Part shown: positions 1 to 9,080 of the stretch, piece after piece | Position numbering within the stretch: the stretch's first letter is position 1 | How the letters are laid out: each line of letters opens with the position of its first letter | NCBI GenBank assembly: GCA_030037105.1 | Contig: JASHRY010000134.1 | Span: forward strand, 1-11,323 | Direction: 5' to 3' | Source: Xanthobacteraceae bacterium | GTDB taxonomy: Bacteria; Pseudomonadota; Alphaproteobacteria; Rhizobiales; Xanthobacteraceae | DNA: 11,323 bases | Notes under the pieces: model-generated | Told to the model about the DNA's origin: nothing | The model's database searches: none | The model's input: only the letters and a program-made list of their open reading frames with translations | Position numbers and translations under genes: made by a program

Positions 1-979
1 TGCAGGCCTTGAGCGGCGCGGCGAGGCGGTTGGCGGCGGCGACCGCATCTTGGACGGCGAGATTGACGCCGACGCCGCCGATCGGCGACATCGCGTGCGC
101 GGCGTCGCCGATGCAGATCAGTCCCGGCCGCCACCATTGCTTCAGCCGATCGACGGCGACCGTCAAAAGCTTGATGTCATCCCAACTCTTCAATTCGGCG
201 ACCCGATCGGCGAGATAGGGCGACATCCTCACCACCGAGTTGCGGAACACGTCGAGGCCGGCCGCCCGCACCCGCTCGATGCCGCCTTTCGGAATGACGT
301 ACGCGCACTGCCAATAGTCGCCGCGGTTGAGCATGATCATCATCGTGCCCGTTTCGATATGACCGAAGGTCTCGGCCTCGTCGCTTTGCTTCCGCGAGAG
401 CCGAAACCAGAGCACGTCCATCGGCGCGCCGAAATCCTCGCTGGTGAGGCCCGCTCGCGCGCGCACGGTCGAATGGCGGCCGTCGGCGCCGACGACGAGA
501 TCGGCGCGGACCGCAAGTTCGCCGTCCGGCGTCTGCGCGGCAAGCCCGACCACGCGACCGCCCTCTTCGATCAGGCCGGTCGCCTCCGCGTGCATGCGTA
601 AATCGAAGGTCCGGTAGCGTTTGCCGTGCGCGGCGAGGAAATTCAGGAAGTCCCACTGCGGCATCAGCGCGATGTATTTGCAATGGGTCGGCAGGTGGCG
701 CAGATCGACCATATGCAGGTGCGCGTCGCCGACCTGCGCGCTGAACTCTTCCACCTTCTGGTGCGGCAGCTTGAGAAATTCATCCAGCAGGCCGAGTTCG
801 TACATCAGCTCGAGCGTGGAGGGATGAATGGTGTCGCCGCGGAAGTCGCGGAAGAAATCGGGATGCTTTTCCAGCACCACGACGTCGACGCCGGCCCGCG
901 CCAGGAGGAAGCCCAGCATCACGCCGGCCGGGCCGCCGCCGGCGATGCAGCACTTTGTGGTGATCGGCGAATTCGGCAT
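1..979 (-). CDS. FAD-dependent monooxygenase-like oxidoreductase (partial, C-terminus beyond left edge)
   Basis: Class A flavoprotein monooxygenase (UbiH/PHBH-like fold); 326 N-terminal residues are visible and the reading frame stays open to the window edge. Seen: a Rossmann dinucleotide-binding motif GGGPAG at residues 14-19, followed by a beta strand ending in the acidic residue of VVVLEK; the DG motif GADGR at 164-168, which contacts FAD and NAD(P)H in this family; and the GD motif GDAAHAMSP from residue 291, which binds the FAD ribityl chain. All three family fingerprints are present in the right order. The ATG at 979 is preceded by AGAAGG at good Shine-Dalgarno spacing. Family knowledge: such enzymes use NAD(P)H and O2 to hydroxylate aromatic or related substrates, or act in ubiquinone synthesis. 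The substrate here cannot be deduced. It lies 78 bases downstream of the GNAT gene on the same strand and may be cotranscribed with it. Confidence 0.9.
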   Translation of the reverse strand, partial: MPNSPITTKCCIAGGGPAGVMLGFLLARAGVDVVVLEKHPDFFRDFRGDTIHPSTLELMYELGLLDEFLKLPHQKVEEFSAQVGDAHLHMVDLRHLPTHCKYIALMPQWDFLNFLAAHGKRYRTFDLRMHAEATGLIEEGGRVVGLAAQTPDGELAVRADLVVGADGRHSTVRARAGLTSEDFGAPMDVLWFRLSRKQSDEAETFGHIETGTMMIMLNRGDYWQCAYVIPKGGIERVRAAGLDVFRNSVVRMSPYLADRVAELKSWDDIKLLTVAVDRLKQWWRPGLICIGDAAHAMSPIGGVGVNLAVQDAVAAANRLAAPLKAC

Positions 980-1057
980 TATAGCCTTCTGTGATCTCTT
1001 CGCGGCAGTTTGCGGAAACAGCCGACGGAATCAACCGGCGCGTCGGGAAGGCCGCCG

Positions 1058-1462
1058 CTATCTCGATCGTGGTATCGCCCAGCAACTCGCCAGTCGCTGC
1101 ATGCCGATTCTTGGATAATACGTTTCCGCGGCCGGGGCGGCGACGAGGATCAGGGTGGTGTCCGCGCCGGCCCGCGCATGGGTCTCTGCTATTAGGCGCC
1201 TGCCGATGCCCTGCCGCTGATGGGAAACGGCGACCGCGAGGTCCGACAGATAGCAGCAGTAGGAGAAGTCCGTGACGGCGCGGGACACGCCGATCAGCCG
1301 CCCATCCGTCCGCGCGGTGATGACGATGTCCGCATGGCGCAGCATCTTGTCCAGGCGGACGAGATCGTCGGCCGGGCGGCGATCCGCCAGAGTCGATGCG
1401 ATCAATACGGCGCGGAACTCCTCTGCCGGCAGGTCAGGCTCAAAGGCGTAGCGTGTTGGCAT
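1058..1462 (-). CDS. GNAT family N-acetyltransferase
   Basis: A 134-residue single-domain GNAT acetyltransferase, close to the usual minimum length of the family. Acetyl-CoA motif A is visible as LSDLAVAVSHQRQGIGRRLI at residues 72-91, with the Q-x-x-G-x-G pyrophosphate loop at 82-87. Motif B appears as YYPRIGM near 115-121, the common 'Y/F-Y-x-x-x-G-M/F' helix end. Family knowledge: these enzymes transfer acetyl from acetyl-CoA to a primary amine of a small molecule or protein; the acceptor cannot be read from sequence. The ATG at 1462 has GGAG about ten bases upstream. The gene ends with TAG and precedes the FAD monooxygenase gene on the same strand. A 14-bp imperfect palindrome lies 22 bases upstream of the start. 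No membrane segment or second domain is seen. Confidence 0.88.
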   Translation of the reverse strand: MPTRYAFEPDLPAEEFRAVLIASTLADRRPADDLVRLDKMLRHADIVITARTDGRLIGVSRAVTDFSYCCYLSDLAVAVSHQRQGIGRRLIAETHARAGADTTLILVAAPAAETYYPRIGMQRLASCWAIPRSR

Positions 1463-1484
1463 GAGGCGGCACTCCGTAGCTGGC

Positions 1485-1498
1485 CGAGACGTGTCTCG
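1485..1498. promoter_or_regulatory. Dyad CGAGAC-GT-GTCTCG upstream of the GNAT gene (candidate operator)
   Basis: Two 6-base arms are perfectly complementary around a 2-base centre, positioned 22 bases upstream of the GNAT start codon. The size and position suit a dimeric repressor site, but a 6-bp arm also occurs by chance in GC-rich DNA. No regulator gene lies next to it. Confidence 0.2.
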
Positions 1499-1595
1499 TC
1501 ATTTGAGCGAGGTCAGCATTTCACGCCGCAGAACGGCGCCATAAGCGGCATGACGTGGCTCTCCACTGCAAGTCCGGTCATTTCCTGGCCCCGTT

Positions 1596-3206
<1,611 letters not shown>

Positions 3207-3641
3207 TCAGCCGGAATCAATAATCGCGTGATCGCGCAACGTTTCCGAGTTTAGGTCGCCGAGGCGATCGCCAAAGCGCGCGCAGATCGCGGCGCACACT
3301 TCAAGACCCGCGGCTTCGAGTTCCGCGATCGCCGCGTTCATGGCGCTCGCGTGGCGCTGTTGACCGGCGGCGGCTTCTTCCACTCGTTCCGCGGCCAGCG
3401 CCACGCGCCAGGCTCCGATCCCTCGTGCAGAGCCTTTCAGCGTGTGAGCGGCGGCAGCGGCAAGCGCGAGGTCGGAACCTGCAATGCGTTTGAGCATCAG
3501 GGTGATCTGGCGTGCAAAAATCTCCAGAACCTCGCGCTCGAGGCTGCGGTCGCCCAGCGTCATTCGGCGCAGATGATTCTCGTCGATGACGGCCGGCTTT
3601 TGCTCCCGCCCGGCCGCGATCAACAGGTTCGATACGGTCAT
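3207..3641 (-). CDS. Single-domain histidine phosphotransfer (Hpt) protein
   Basis: A 144-residue protein with the Hpt signature AAAHTLKGSARGIGAWRVALAAERVE. H66 is the expected phospho-accepting histidine and K69 and G70 complete the H-x-x-K-G motif. The rest is predicted as a helical bundle (ENHLRRMTLGDRSLEREVLEIFARQITLMLKRI before it; a long Ala/Glu helix after it). Family knowledge: Hpt domains relay phosphoryl groups between receiver domains of hybrid kinases and response regulators; there is no kinase or receiver domain here, so partners are encoded elsewhere. I chose the ATG at 3641 because GGGGAG sits eight bases upstream. The frame stays open to 3947, but that extension is Arg/Pro-rich, runs through a tandem DNA repeat and does not resemble a domain. 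It is transcribed divergently from the gpr gene, which hints at shared regulation or function. This is not recognisably ChpT, which is larger and has a degenerate kinase-like second domain. Confidence 0.88.
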   Translation of the reverse strand: MTVSNLLIAAGREQKPAVIDENHLRRMTLGDRSLEREVLEIFARQITLMLKRIAGSDLALAAAAAHTLKGSARGIGAWRVALAAERVEEAAAGQQRHASAMNAAIAELEAAGLEVCAAICARFGDRLGDLNSETLRDHAIIDSG

Positions 3642-3681
3642 GACGCCGTCTCCCCAACCCAGTGCTTCAAAAGATCCTGAA

Positions 3682-3727
3682 CTTGGCGTAGAGCGGCGAA
3701 AACGCTTGGCGTAGAGCAACGAAAACG
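3682..3727. repeat. 23-bp tandem direct repeat (two units) upstream of hpt
   Basis: Units 3682-3704 and 3705-3727 abut exactly and differ at two of 23 positions; each begins CTTGGCGTAGAGC and ends CGAAAACG. The pair begins 41 bases upstream of the hpt start codon, in the position expected for a 5' leader or promoter. A repeat period near two helical turns could place two copies of a regulator on the same DNA face. It may also be a recent slippage duplication without function. Confidence 0.6.
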
Positions 3728-3989
3728 AAGTAAAATCCGGTTGTCTTCGCCGGAATCCGGGGCGCGTTCTTTCGCGGCAAGGGTAAGGGAACCTTAGAGG
3801 AAACCCCGATTCTGGGTTTATCTGTCTTAAGAAAAGCCGCCGAGGGGCGGAAATACCGAGCCGAGCTTTCCCGCTGAACTCAACCGCGGACCCGGTGCGA
3901 AGCCCTTCCCGGCCCCAAGGTGGCCGCATTGTTGACCGCAAAATCACCGGGCATCACGCTTCGACCCCCAGCGGTCCGCCGGCAGGATA

Positions 3990-4030
3990 TGGTAACCGAT
4001 CCGTTAACGATGATTAAAGGGACGTTACCA
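3990..4030. promoter_or_regulatory. Candidate regulatory site before gpr: dyad TGGTAAC/GTTACCA enclosing two TTAA boxes
   Basis: TGGTAAC (3990-3996) and GTTACCA (4024-4030) are perfect inverted repeats 27 bases apart. Between them lies TTAACGATGATTAA (4004-4017), two TTAA boxes separated by six bases. The cell-cycle regulator CtrA of Alphaproteobacteria binds TTAA-N7-TTAA, so this is one base short of consensus. The block is the most AT-rich part of the gpr upstream region. Role in gpr control is inferred only. Confidence 0.3.
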
Positions 4031-4108
4031 ATTCCGGTTTCCTTTGATCCGCCAGATCGATAGGATGGGCTACGGCGGCACGACGCGAGGGCGGGGGAGC
4101 CCTTTCGG

Positions 4109-4222
4109 ATGAGCATCTCAACGATCATGCGCCCGCGCGGGCGGCCTGAGGGTCTTCAGGCCGACCCCGTTGGCGCGACAGCGAGGCGACGACCGACATG
4201 GCCAACAACCCGAAGAAAATAA
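4109..4222 (+). CDS. Possible 37-codon upstream ORF overlapping the gpr start
   Basis: ATG at 4109 has GGGGGAG about nine bases upstream, a better ribosome-binding site than that of gpr itself (GAGG, eleven bases before its ATG). The ORF passes through both leader hairpins, is Arg/Pro-rich at its end and terminates at TAA 4220-4222, inside the first codons of gpr in another frame. No protein family is recognisable. It may be a leader peptide that couples or tunes gpr translation, or a chance ORF. Conservation of the start, site and overlap in relatives would decide. Confidence 0.2.
   Translation: MSISTIMRPRGRPEGLQADPVGATARRRPTWPTTRRK
4131..4163 (+). promoter_or_regulatory. Two adjacent leader hairpins before gpr
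   Basis: A 12-base perfect palindrome GCCCGCGCGGGC (4131-4142) is followed at once by an 8-bp stem CGGCCTGA/TCAGGCCG with a 6-base loop (4142-4149 and 4156-4163). They share base 4142 and end 34 bases before the gpr ATG. No T-run follows, so an intrinsic terminator is unlikely. An RNA structure affecting initiation or stability of the long gpr mRNA is possible. Confidence 0.35.
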
Positions 4223-7200
4223 TGGATCCGACGGAAGCGGCGCTGTCGGCAATCCAGGAAGCCCTCAATCTCCGGCAGGATCAGGCCCAGCCGGCGGATC
4301 GGGTGGAAGGTGTCACCGAGCCGCCCGCGAGCTCGAGCTCCGAAGAGGCGAACGCGCATGTTGCGCCGGCTCTTCCGGCATTCGAGGAGCCTCTCGAAGC
4401 CGCCGACGCCGGCCCTCGCGACACGCCGCCGCAGGGCCTTCGCGCGGCCAATGACGATCAACAGTCGATCGGGCAGATCCTGCGCGCGCTGCAGCGCCGC
4501 CCGGCGGGTGCGTCCTATCTCGTTGCCGCAATCTTCTCCGCCGTCTGGGTGATCGGGTGCATCGCGTTATCCTGGGCTTACCTGTCGGATCTCAACGTCG
4601 CGCTCGGTCCCAATCACTCCCACGCGGCCATCGTGATCGGTCTCGGCGCCGCCGCGCTGCTGCCGATCATTTTCTTCTTCGGCGTGGCTCACATGGCCTG
4701 GCGCGCGCAGGAATTGCGCCTCATCGCCCAATCCATGGCCAACGTCGCCATGCGGCTCGCCGAACCCGAGGCGGCGGCGCGGGATTCGATCGTCACCGTC
4801 GGACAGGCGATCCGCCGCGAGGTCGCCGCCATGGGCGACGGGGTCGAGCGGGCGCTCGCGCGCGCGGGCGAGCTCGAAGCGATGGTGCAGAACGAGGTCG
4901 CCGCCCTCGAACGCACCTACGGCGACAACGAAGTGCGCATCCGCGGATTGATCCAGGAACTTGCCAAACAGCGCGACACGCTGGTCGCCCAGGCCGAGCA
5001 GGTGCGCTCCGCCATCAGCAACGTTCATATCGATCTGACGCAGGATCTGTCCACGATCAGCGAGCTGGTGGGCCGGCAGGTGAGCGAAGCCTCACAGGGC
5101 ATCACCCAGTCGCTTGCCGAGAAGGGCGAGCACATCACGCTCACGCTCGGCCGCGTCGGCGACAACATGATCCAGCATTTGAACGATCGCGGCGGCGATC
5201 TGATCGAACGATTGCAGGCCGTGAGCGACGAAACCTCGCGCGCCATCGCGACCGCCAGCGACCAGCTCACCACCAGCCTCAACTTCAAGACCGACCATAT
5301 CCACGAAGAGTTCTCGGAAATCGCCAGCGGGCTTGAAGACATGATGACGGCGCGGCTCGATCGGATCACCGAAGGCTTCTCCGAAAAATCGCTCGCCATC
5401 CTCGATACCATGACCGGGCGCTCGCAGGAGCTGACCGACACCTTCACCACGCGCGCGCAAGAGCTCACGGACACGATCATCGACACGTCGAGCCGCCTCG
5501 CCGAAACGATCGCCACCCGGGCCGACGAGGTCAACAGCACGCTCAAGGCCTCCGGCGAGTCGCTCATTCTCGACCTCAATTTGCGCGGCGGCGACGTGGT
5601 GACCAGGCTCGAACAGACCGGCGCCCGCATCACCGAGGCGATCGTCTCGCGCGGCACCAAGGTGACCGACTCGTTCCACGAGAGCGCGGAGCGCCTGGTC
5701 GAGCTGGTCTCGGCGCGCGGCGACGCGGTCAAGGAGATGCTGTCGACGCGGCTCGCTTCGTTCGAGGAAATGTTCAACCATTCGGGCGTGGAGCTCGGCG
5801 AGAGGATTTCGCGCGACTCCTCGACGCTCGGCAATCTCATCACCCGGCACCTCGCCGAATTCGACCGCACGGTGAGGACCTACGGCTCCGAACTGGTCGA
5901 ACGGCTCGGCGTGCGCACGCAGGAAGTCTCCGAATCGATGCGCAGCTACGTCGACACATTCGACGCCCGCGTCACGTCCAAAGCGGGCGAGGTCACCGCC
6001 GCGCTCGAACAGCGGCTCACCGGCTTCCAGGAAGCGCTTGACAGCCGCAGCAGCGAAGTCTCCGGCGCGATCGAACAGGGTCTTACGCGCTTCCACGAGG
6101 CATTCGATAACCGCTCGCGCGACATATCCAATACGCTCGAACAGCGGCTCACCGGCTTCCAGGAAGCATTCGATAACCACTCGCGCGACGTATCCGATAC
6201 GCTCGAGCAGCGGCTCATCGGCTTCCAGGAGGCGTTCGATAATCGCTCGCGCGACGTATCCGATACGCTCGAACGGCGGCTGACGGGTTTCCAGGAAGCG
6301 CTCGACAGCCGCACCCAGACGCTCACCGAGGCGCTGTCCAGCCGCGTCATGGACATCGCCAAAACGCTCGCCGAGGGCGGCAAGGAAGTGGTGACCGCGT
6401 TGGACAAGCGCATCGCCGACCTCACCGGCGTCATCGATACGCGCGGGACGAAGCTCGCGGAAACGGTCAGCGCACGCATCGACGATATCGATCAGGCTCT
6501 CGGCACGCGGGCGAACGAGTTTGCCAACGCGCTCGACAGTCGCATCGGCGTTCTCGAGCACCTCCTCGTCGGGCGCGCCGAAGCCGTCGCCGGGGAGATC
6601 GAGGTCCGCAGCCGCGCCGCCGCCGATCTGCTCAACAGCCGGATGGAGGAGCTTTCCGAATCGATCAAGACCAATTCCGGAGACGCCGCGCGGGCGCTCG
6701 GCGACCTCGCCGCCAAAACAACCGAAACGCTCGGCAGGAGCACGACGGCCAGCCTCGCAGCGACGGAAGCGTTCAATCGCAGCGTCGCGGAAGCGACCAG
6801 CGCGCTCAATCAAAGCGCCGGCACGCTGAGTGCGACGATCGGCAAGAGCGCCGCCGCCGCCACCGACGCCATCGGCAGGGCGTCCGCGAACGCCGCCGAT
6901 CTCGTCGGCAAGAACGTCATTGCCACGCGCGAGGCGATCGCCCGCAGTGCGAGCGAGGCTGAGCACACGCTCTCGGCGGCCTCTTCGGAGGCGAACAAGG
7001 CGCTCAAGCATACTATCGGCAATGTCGGGCGCATGCTGTTGGGAACCAGCGCCGAGATCGAGCGCAGCCTTATCGGCAAGGCCGACTCGATCAACAGCGC
7101 CGTCGCGCAGCGCATGGAAGAGATGACCCGCATCCTCGACGAAAAATCGGGCGGGCTGATCGAAGCGCTGTCCAGCAAAGGCCAGGAATTCGCCGGCGAG

Positions 7201-8991
7201 GTGGGCCGCGTCACCGACCAGGCCGTCAAAGCGATCGAGACCAAGAGTTTCGTCTTCACGCAGACGATGATGGACAACAGCGAGGAAATCGCCCGGCTCA
7301 TCAACGAAGCGAGCCAGAACGCCACCGCCGCGGTGACGCGCACGCTGGGACAATTGCAGGAAGGCGCTCAAGGCGTCACCGAAGCGGCGAAGGTGACCAT
7401 CAAGCGAACGCTCGACGATTTGCACAGCGGCACCAAGGCCGCGATCGAGGAGTCGAAGCGGACGGCCGCGGCGACGATCGCCGACATGTTGGAGACGCAC
7501 GGCATGCTGCGCTCCGACACCACGGCGTTGTTCGAGCGTCTGCGCGAGGCCAACATCCTTCTGCAGGAGGTGCTCAGCGGCGCCCATGACAACATGAACG
7601 CGATCGAGCAGACCATGGCGACGCGCGTTTCCGAATTCGTCGCCGCCATGAACGAACTGAACAGCAAGAGCGGAATTGCCACCGCCGCGGTCGAACAAAA
7701 TATCGGCACTTTCAACAACGTGACGGGCAAAGTACTCAACAACCTCGGCGAGATCGCCATCCAGTTCGGCGCGCACGGCCGTTCGCTCGCCGAGGCGGTG
7801 GAACTGCTGGACAAGAGCAACCGCCGGGCCGCGGAAACCGTCGGCGAGCGGCAGACGAGCATTCAGGCCCTCGTGGCCACGCTCGACGCCCGCACCGGCG
7901 ATTTCGAAGAGCGGCTGCGGCGCTTCTCCGGCCTGCTCGAGGAATCCCTCGACGCGGCGACGACGCGGGCGAGAGAGATCGCCAGCCTCATTGCCGAGAC
8001 GAGCAACGAAAGCGTGCATACGATCGAGCAGCAGTTCGAACTCGTGCGCACCACTTCCGAGGAAGAGCGCAAGCGCACGAGCGAGACGCTGAACGCGGTC
8101 TATGACGAAGCGGCGACGCAGGTGCACGCGATGTTCAGCCAATCGGCCGCGCGCTTCACCGAGATCATGCAGAGCATGAAGCGGATGGCGGCGGAAATGC
8201 AGCAGGAACTGGAGACGACGCGCTCGGAGTTGCGCCGCGGCATTCTCGAGTTGCCGCAGGAGACCGCCGACACCGCCGCGCAAATGCGCCGCGTCATCGT
8301 CGATCAGATCGAAGCCCTGGCCGAGCTCAACCGGATCGTCGCCCGCCACGGACGTTATCTCGACGCCGCCGAACCGGTGCGCCGCGAGGCCGAACCCGCT
8401 TTGGCCGGCGACGTCCGCACCTCGGCGCGGCCGCCGCGGGCCGACATCACCGGCGCGCCGCCGCGCCGGCCGGAGCAGCGATCATCGTTCAATCCGCGTC
8501 AGGCCGGCAAAGACGCCGGCAACGGCCGCAACAGCGGCTGGCTCAGCGAGCTTTTGACGCGCGCCTCGCGCGAGGACAATCCCTCGATTGCCCCGCCCGG
8601 ATCGCGCGAGGGCGCGCGCGGCGAAGAGCGCCAGCAGCGGCAGGACGGCGTCGATTCGCTCGATTCGCTTGCGGTCGACGTCGCGCGCATGATCGACCAT
8701 GAGGCGGCGGCCGACGTGTGGGAGCGCTACAAACGCGGCGAACGCGGCGTGTTCACCCGGCGCCTTTATACCGCCCAGGGCCAGAAGGCGTTCGACGAGA
8801 TTCGCCGCAAGTACCGCGCCGATCCCGAGTTCAGGCAAACGGTGGAGCAGTACATTCACGAGTTCGAGCGGCTGCTCGAGGACGTCTCGCGCGGCGATCG
8901 CGGCTCGGCCGTGGCGCGCAATTACCTCATATCCGACACCGGCAAGGTCTACACCATGCTGGCGCACGCCGCCGGTCGCTTCGATCAATAG
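4198..8991 (+). CDS. gpr: Giant membrane-anchored coiled-coil protein, Growth Pole Ring (GPR) family
   Basis: A 1597-residue protein. Layout: acidic, low-complexity N-terminus (1-80); conserved-looking IGQILRALQRRPAG (about 91-104); two membrane helices (about 106-129 and 143-166) joined by a short loop, with Arg-rich flanks on both outer sides, which suggests both ends face the cytoplasm; a helical body (about 170-1380) with 11/22-residue apolipoprotein-like periodicity and no Trp that I could find; a Pro/Arg/Gly-rich linker (about 1385-1485); and a C-terminal domain (about 1486-1597) with MIDHEAAADVWERYKRGERG and ending VYTMLAHAAGRFDQ. Family knowledge: Agrobacterium GPR, a larger protein (about 2100 residues, from memory) of this architecture, forms a ring at the growth pole and is needed for polar growth and rod shape. 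The assignment rests on architecture and remembered C-terminal similarity. In-frame TGA at 4147 and no earlier start codon fix the ATG at 4198. Generic labels such as 'kinesin-like' or 'apolipoprotein' for such proteins reflect the coiled coil only. Confidence 0.85.
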   Translation: MANNPKKIMDPTEAALSAIQEALNLRQDQAQPADRVEGVTEPPASSSSEEANAHVAPALPAFEEPLEAADAGPRDTPPQGLRAANDDQQSIGQILRALQRRPAGASYLVAAIFSAVWVIGCIALSWAYLSDLNVALGPNHSHAAIVIGLGAAALLPIIFFFGVAHMAWRAQELRLIAQSMANVAMRLAEPEAAARDSIVTVGQAIRREVAAMGDGVERALARAGELEAMVQNEVAALERTYGDNEVRIRGLIQELAKQRDTLVAQAEQVRSAISNVHIDLTQDLSTISELVGRQVSEASQGITQSLAEKGEHITLTLGRVGDNMIQHLNDRGGDLIERLQAVSDETSRAIATASDQLTTSLNFKTDHIHEEFSEIASGLEDMMTARLDRITEGFSEKSLAILDTMTGRSQELTDTFTTRAQELTDTIIDTSSRLAETIATRADEVNSTLKASGESLILDLNLRGGDVVTRLEQTGARITEAIVSRGTKVTDSFHESAERLVELVSARGDAVKEMLSTRLASFEEMFNHSGVELGERISRDSSTLGNLITRHLAEFDRTVRTYGSELVERLGVRTQEVSESMRSYVDTFDARVTSKAGEVTAALEQRLTGFQEALDSRSSEVSGAIEQGLTRFHEAFDNRSRDISNTLEQRLTGFQEAFDNHSRDVSDTLEQRLIGFQEAFDNRSRDVSDTLERRLTGFQEALDSRTQTLTEALSSRVMDIAKTLAEGGKEVVTALDKRIADLTGVIDTRGTKLAETVSARIDDIDQALGTRANEFANALDSRIGVLEHLLVGRAEAVAGEIEVRSRAAADLLNSRMEELSESIKTNSGDAARALGDLAAKTTETLGRSTTASLAATEAFNRSVAEATSALNQSAGTLSATIGKSAAAATDAIGRASANAADLVGKNVIATREAIARSASEAEHTLSAASSEANKALKHTIGNVGRMLLGTSAEIERSLIGKADSINSAVAQRMEEMTRILDEKSGGLIEALSSKGQEFAGEVGRVTDQAVKAIETKSFVFTQTMMDNSEEIARLINEASQNATAAVTRTLGQLQEGAQGVTEAAKVTIKRTLDDLHSGTKAAIEESKRTAAATIADMLETHGMLRSDTTALFERLREANILLQEVLSGAHDNMNAIEQTMATRVSEFVAAMNELNSKSGIATAAVEQNIGTFNNVTGKVLNNLGEIAIQFGAHGRSLAEAVELLDKSNRRAAETVGERQTSIQALVATLDARTGDFEERLRRFSGLLEESLDAATTRAREIASLIAETSNESVHTIEQQFELVRTTSEEERKRTSETLNAVYDEAATQVHAMFSQSAARFTEIMQSMKRMAAEMQQELETTRSELRRGILELPQETADTAAQMRRVIVDQIEALAELNRIVARHGRYLDAAEPVRREAEPALAGDVRTSARPPRADITGAPPRRPEQRSSFNPRQAGKDAGNGRNSGWLSELLTRASREDNPSIAPPGSREGARGEERQQRQDGVDSLDSLAVDVARMIDHEAAADVWERYKRGERGVFTRRLYTAQGQKAFDEIRRKYRADPEFRQTVEQYIHEFERLLEDVSRGDRGSAVARNYLISDTGKVYTMLAHAAGRFDQ
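6004..6333 (+). repeat. Five tandem 66-bp (22-residue) repeats inside gpr
   Basis: Units start at 6004, 6070, 6136, 6202 and 6268, covering residues 603-712. The protein consensus begins LEQRLTGFQEAFDNRSRD and is 22 residues long, i.e. two 11-residue helical units as in apolipoproteins. Units 2-4 are nearly identical at DNA level (for example CGCGACGTATCCGATACGCT recurs exactly), while units 1 and 5 have drifted. Flanking sequence continues the same 22-residue phase with much weaker identity. The pattern suggests recent unequal crossing-over or slippage superimposed on an old repeat. Confidence 0.9.
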
Positions 8992-9080
8992 CGCCGGGCG
9001 CGGCGGCTTCGGGCGCGGGCGCTCAGTTCGATCGCCGGCGGTCTTGCTCGCCGGGTGATGACGGCGCTACCGTTCATGCC

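Larger units (their letters stand above)
3642..4197. other. Divergent intergenic region between hpt and gpr
   Basis: These 556 bases hold no convincing gene. They must contain the promoters for both divergent genes. Visible landmarks, listed separately, are a 23-bp tandem repeat near hpt, a dyad with two TTAA boxes about 190 bases before gpr, and paired hairpins plus a short candidate upstream ORF immediately before gpr. Base composition dips toward AT at about 3780-3850 and 3985-4050, where promoters are most likely. I could not assign a clear -35/-10 pair. Confidence 0.6.

Noticed and set aside
177..683. 168-residue minus-strand frame and 50-601 plus-strand frame in the monooxygenase region
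   Set aside because: Both are out-of-frame shadows; the frame open from 979 to the window edge carries all three flavoprotein monooxygenase motifs.
1513..1581. 22-codon minus-strand ORF downstream of the reductase (MTGLAVESHVMPLMAPFCGVKC without family match)
   Set aside because: Too short, with the purine-rich AGGA directly abutting the ATG rather than at working distance, and no recognisable homology; chance is the simplest reading.
3642..3947. 102-residue N-terminal extension of Hpt
   Set aside because: It is Arg/Pro-rich, crosses the tandem DNA repeat, has no domain, and a good ribosome-binding site precedes the internal ATG at 3641.
6004..6333. CRISPR-like array
   Set aside because: The repeats are contiguous in-frame 66-bp coding units without spacers.
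5092..8349. 1085-residue open frame antisense to gpr
   Set aside because: It mirrors the repetitive, GC-rich codon use of gpr. Its composition (Arg/Gly/Ala/Asp/Leu-rich, no motifs) is that of an antisense shadow, and the plus-strand product has clear membrane and terminal domains.
8718..9080. 121-residue upstream extension of the dehydratase overlapping gpr
   Set aside because: It lies in another frame over the conserved C-terminal domain of gpr and has no similarity to the enzyme family.
8992..9080. Intrinsic terminator between gpr and the dehydratase
   Set aside because: GC-rich segments can pair in several ways but no stem is dominant and no T-run follows.
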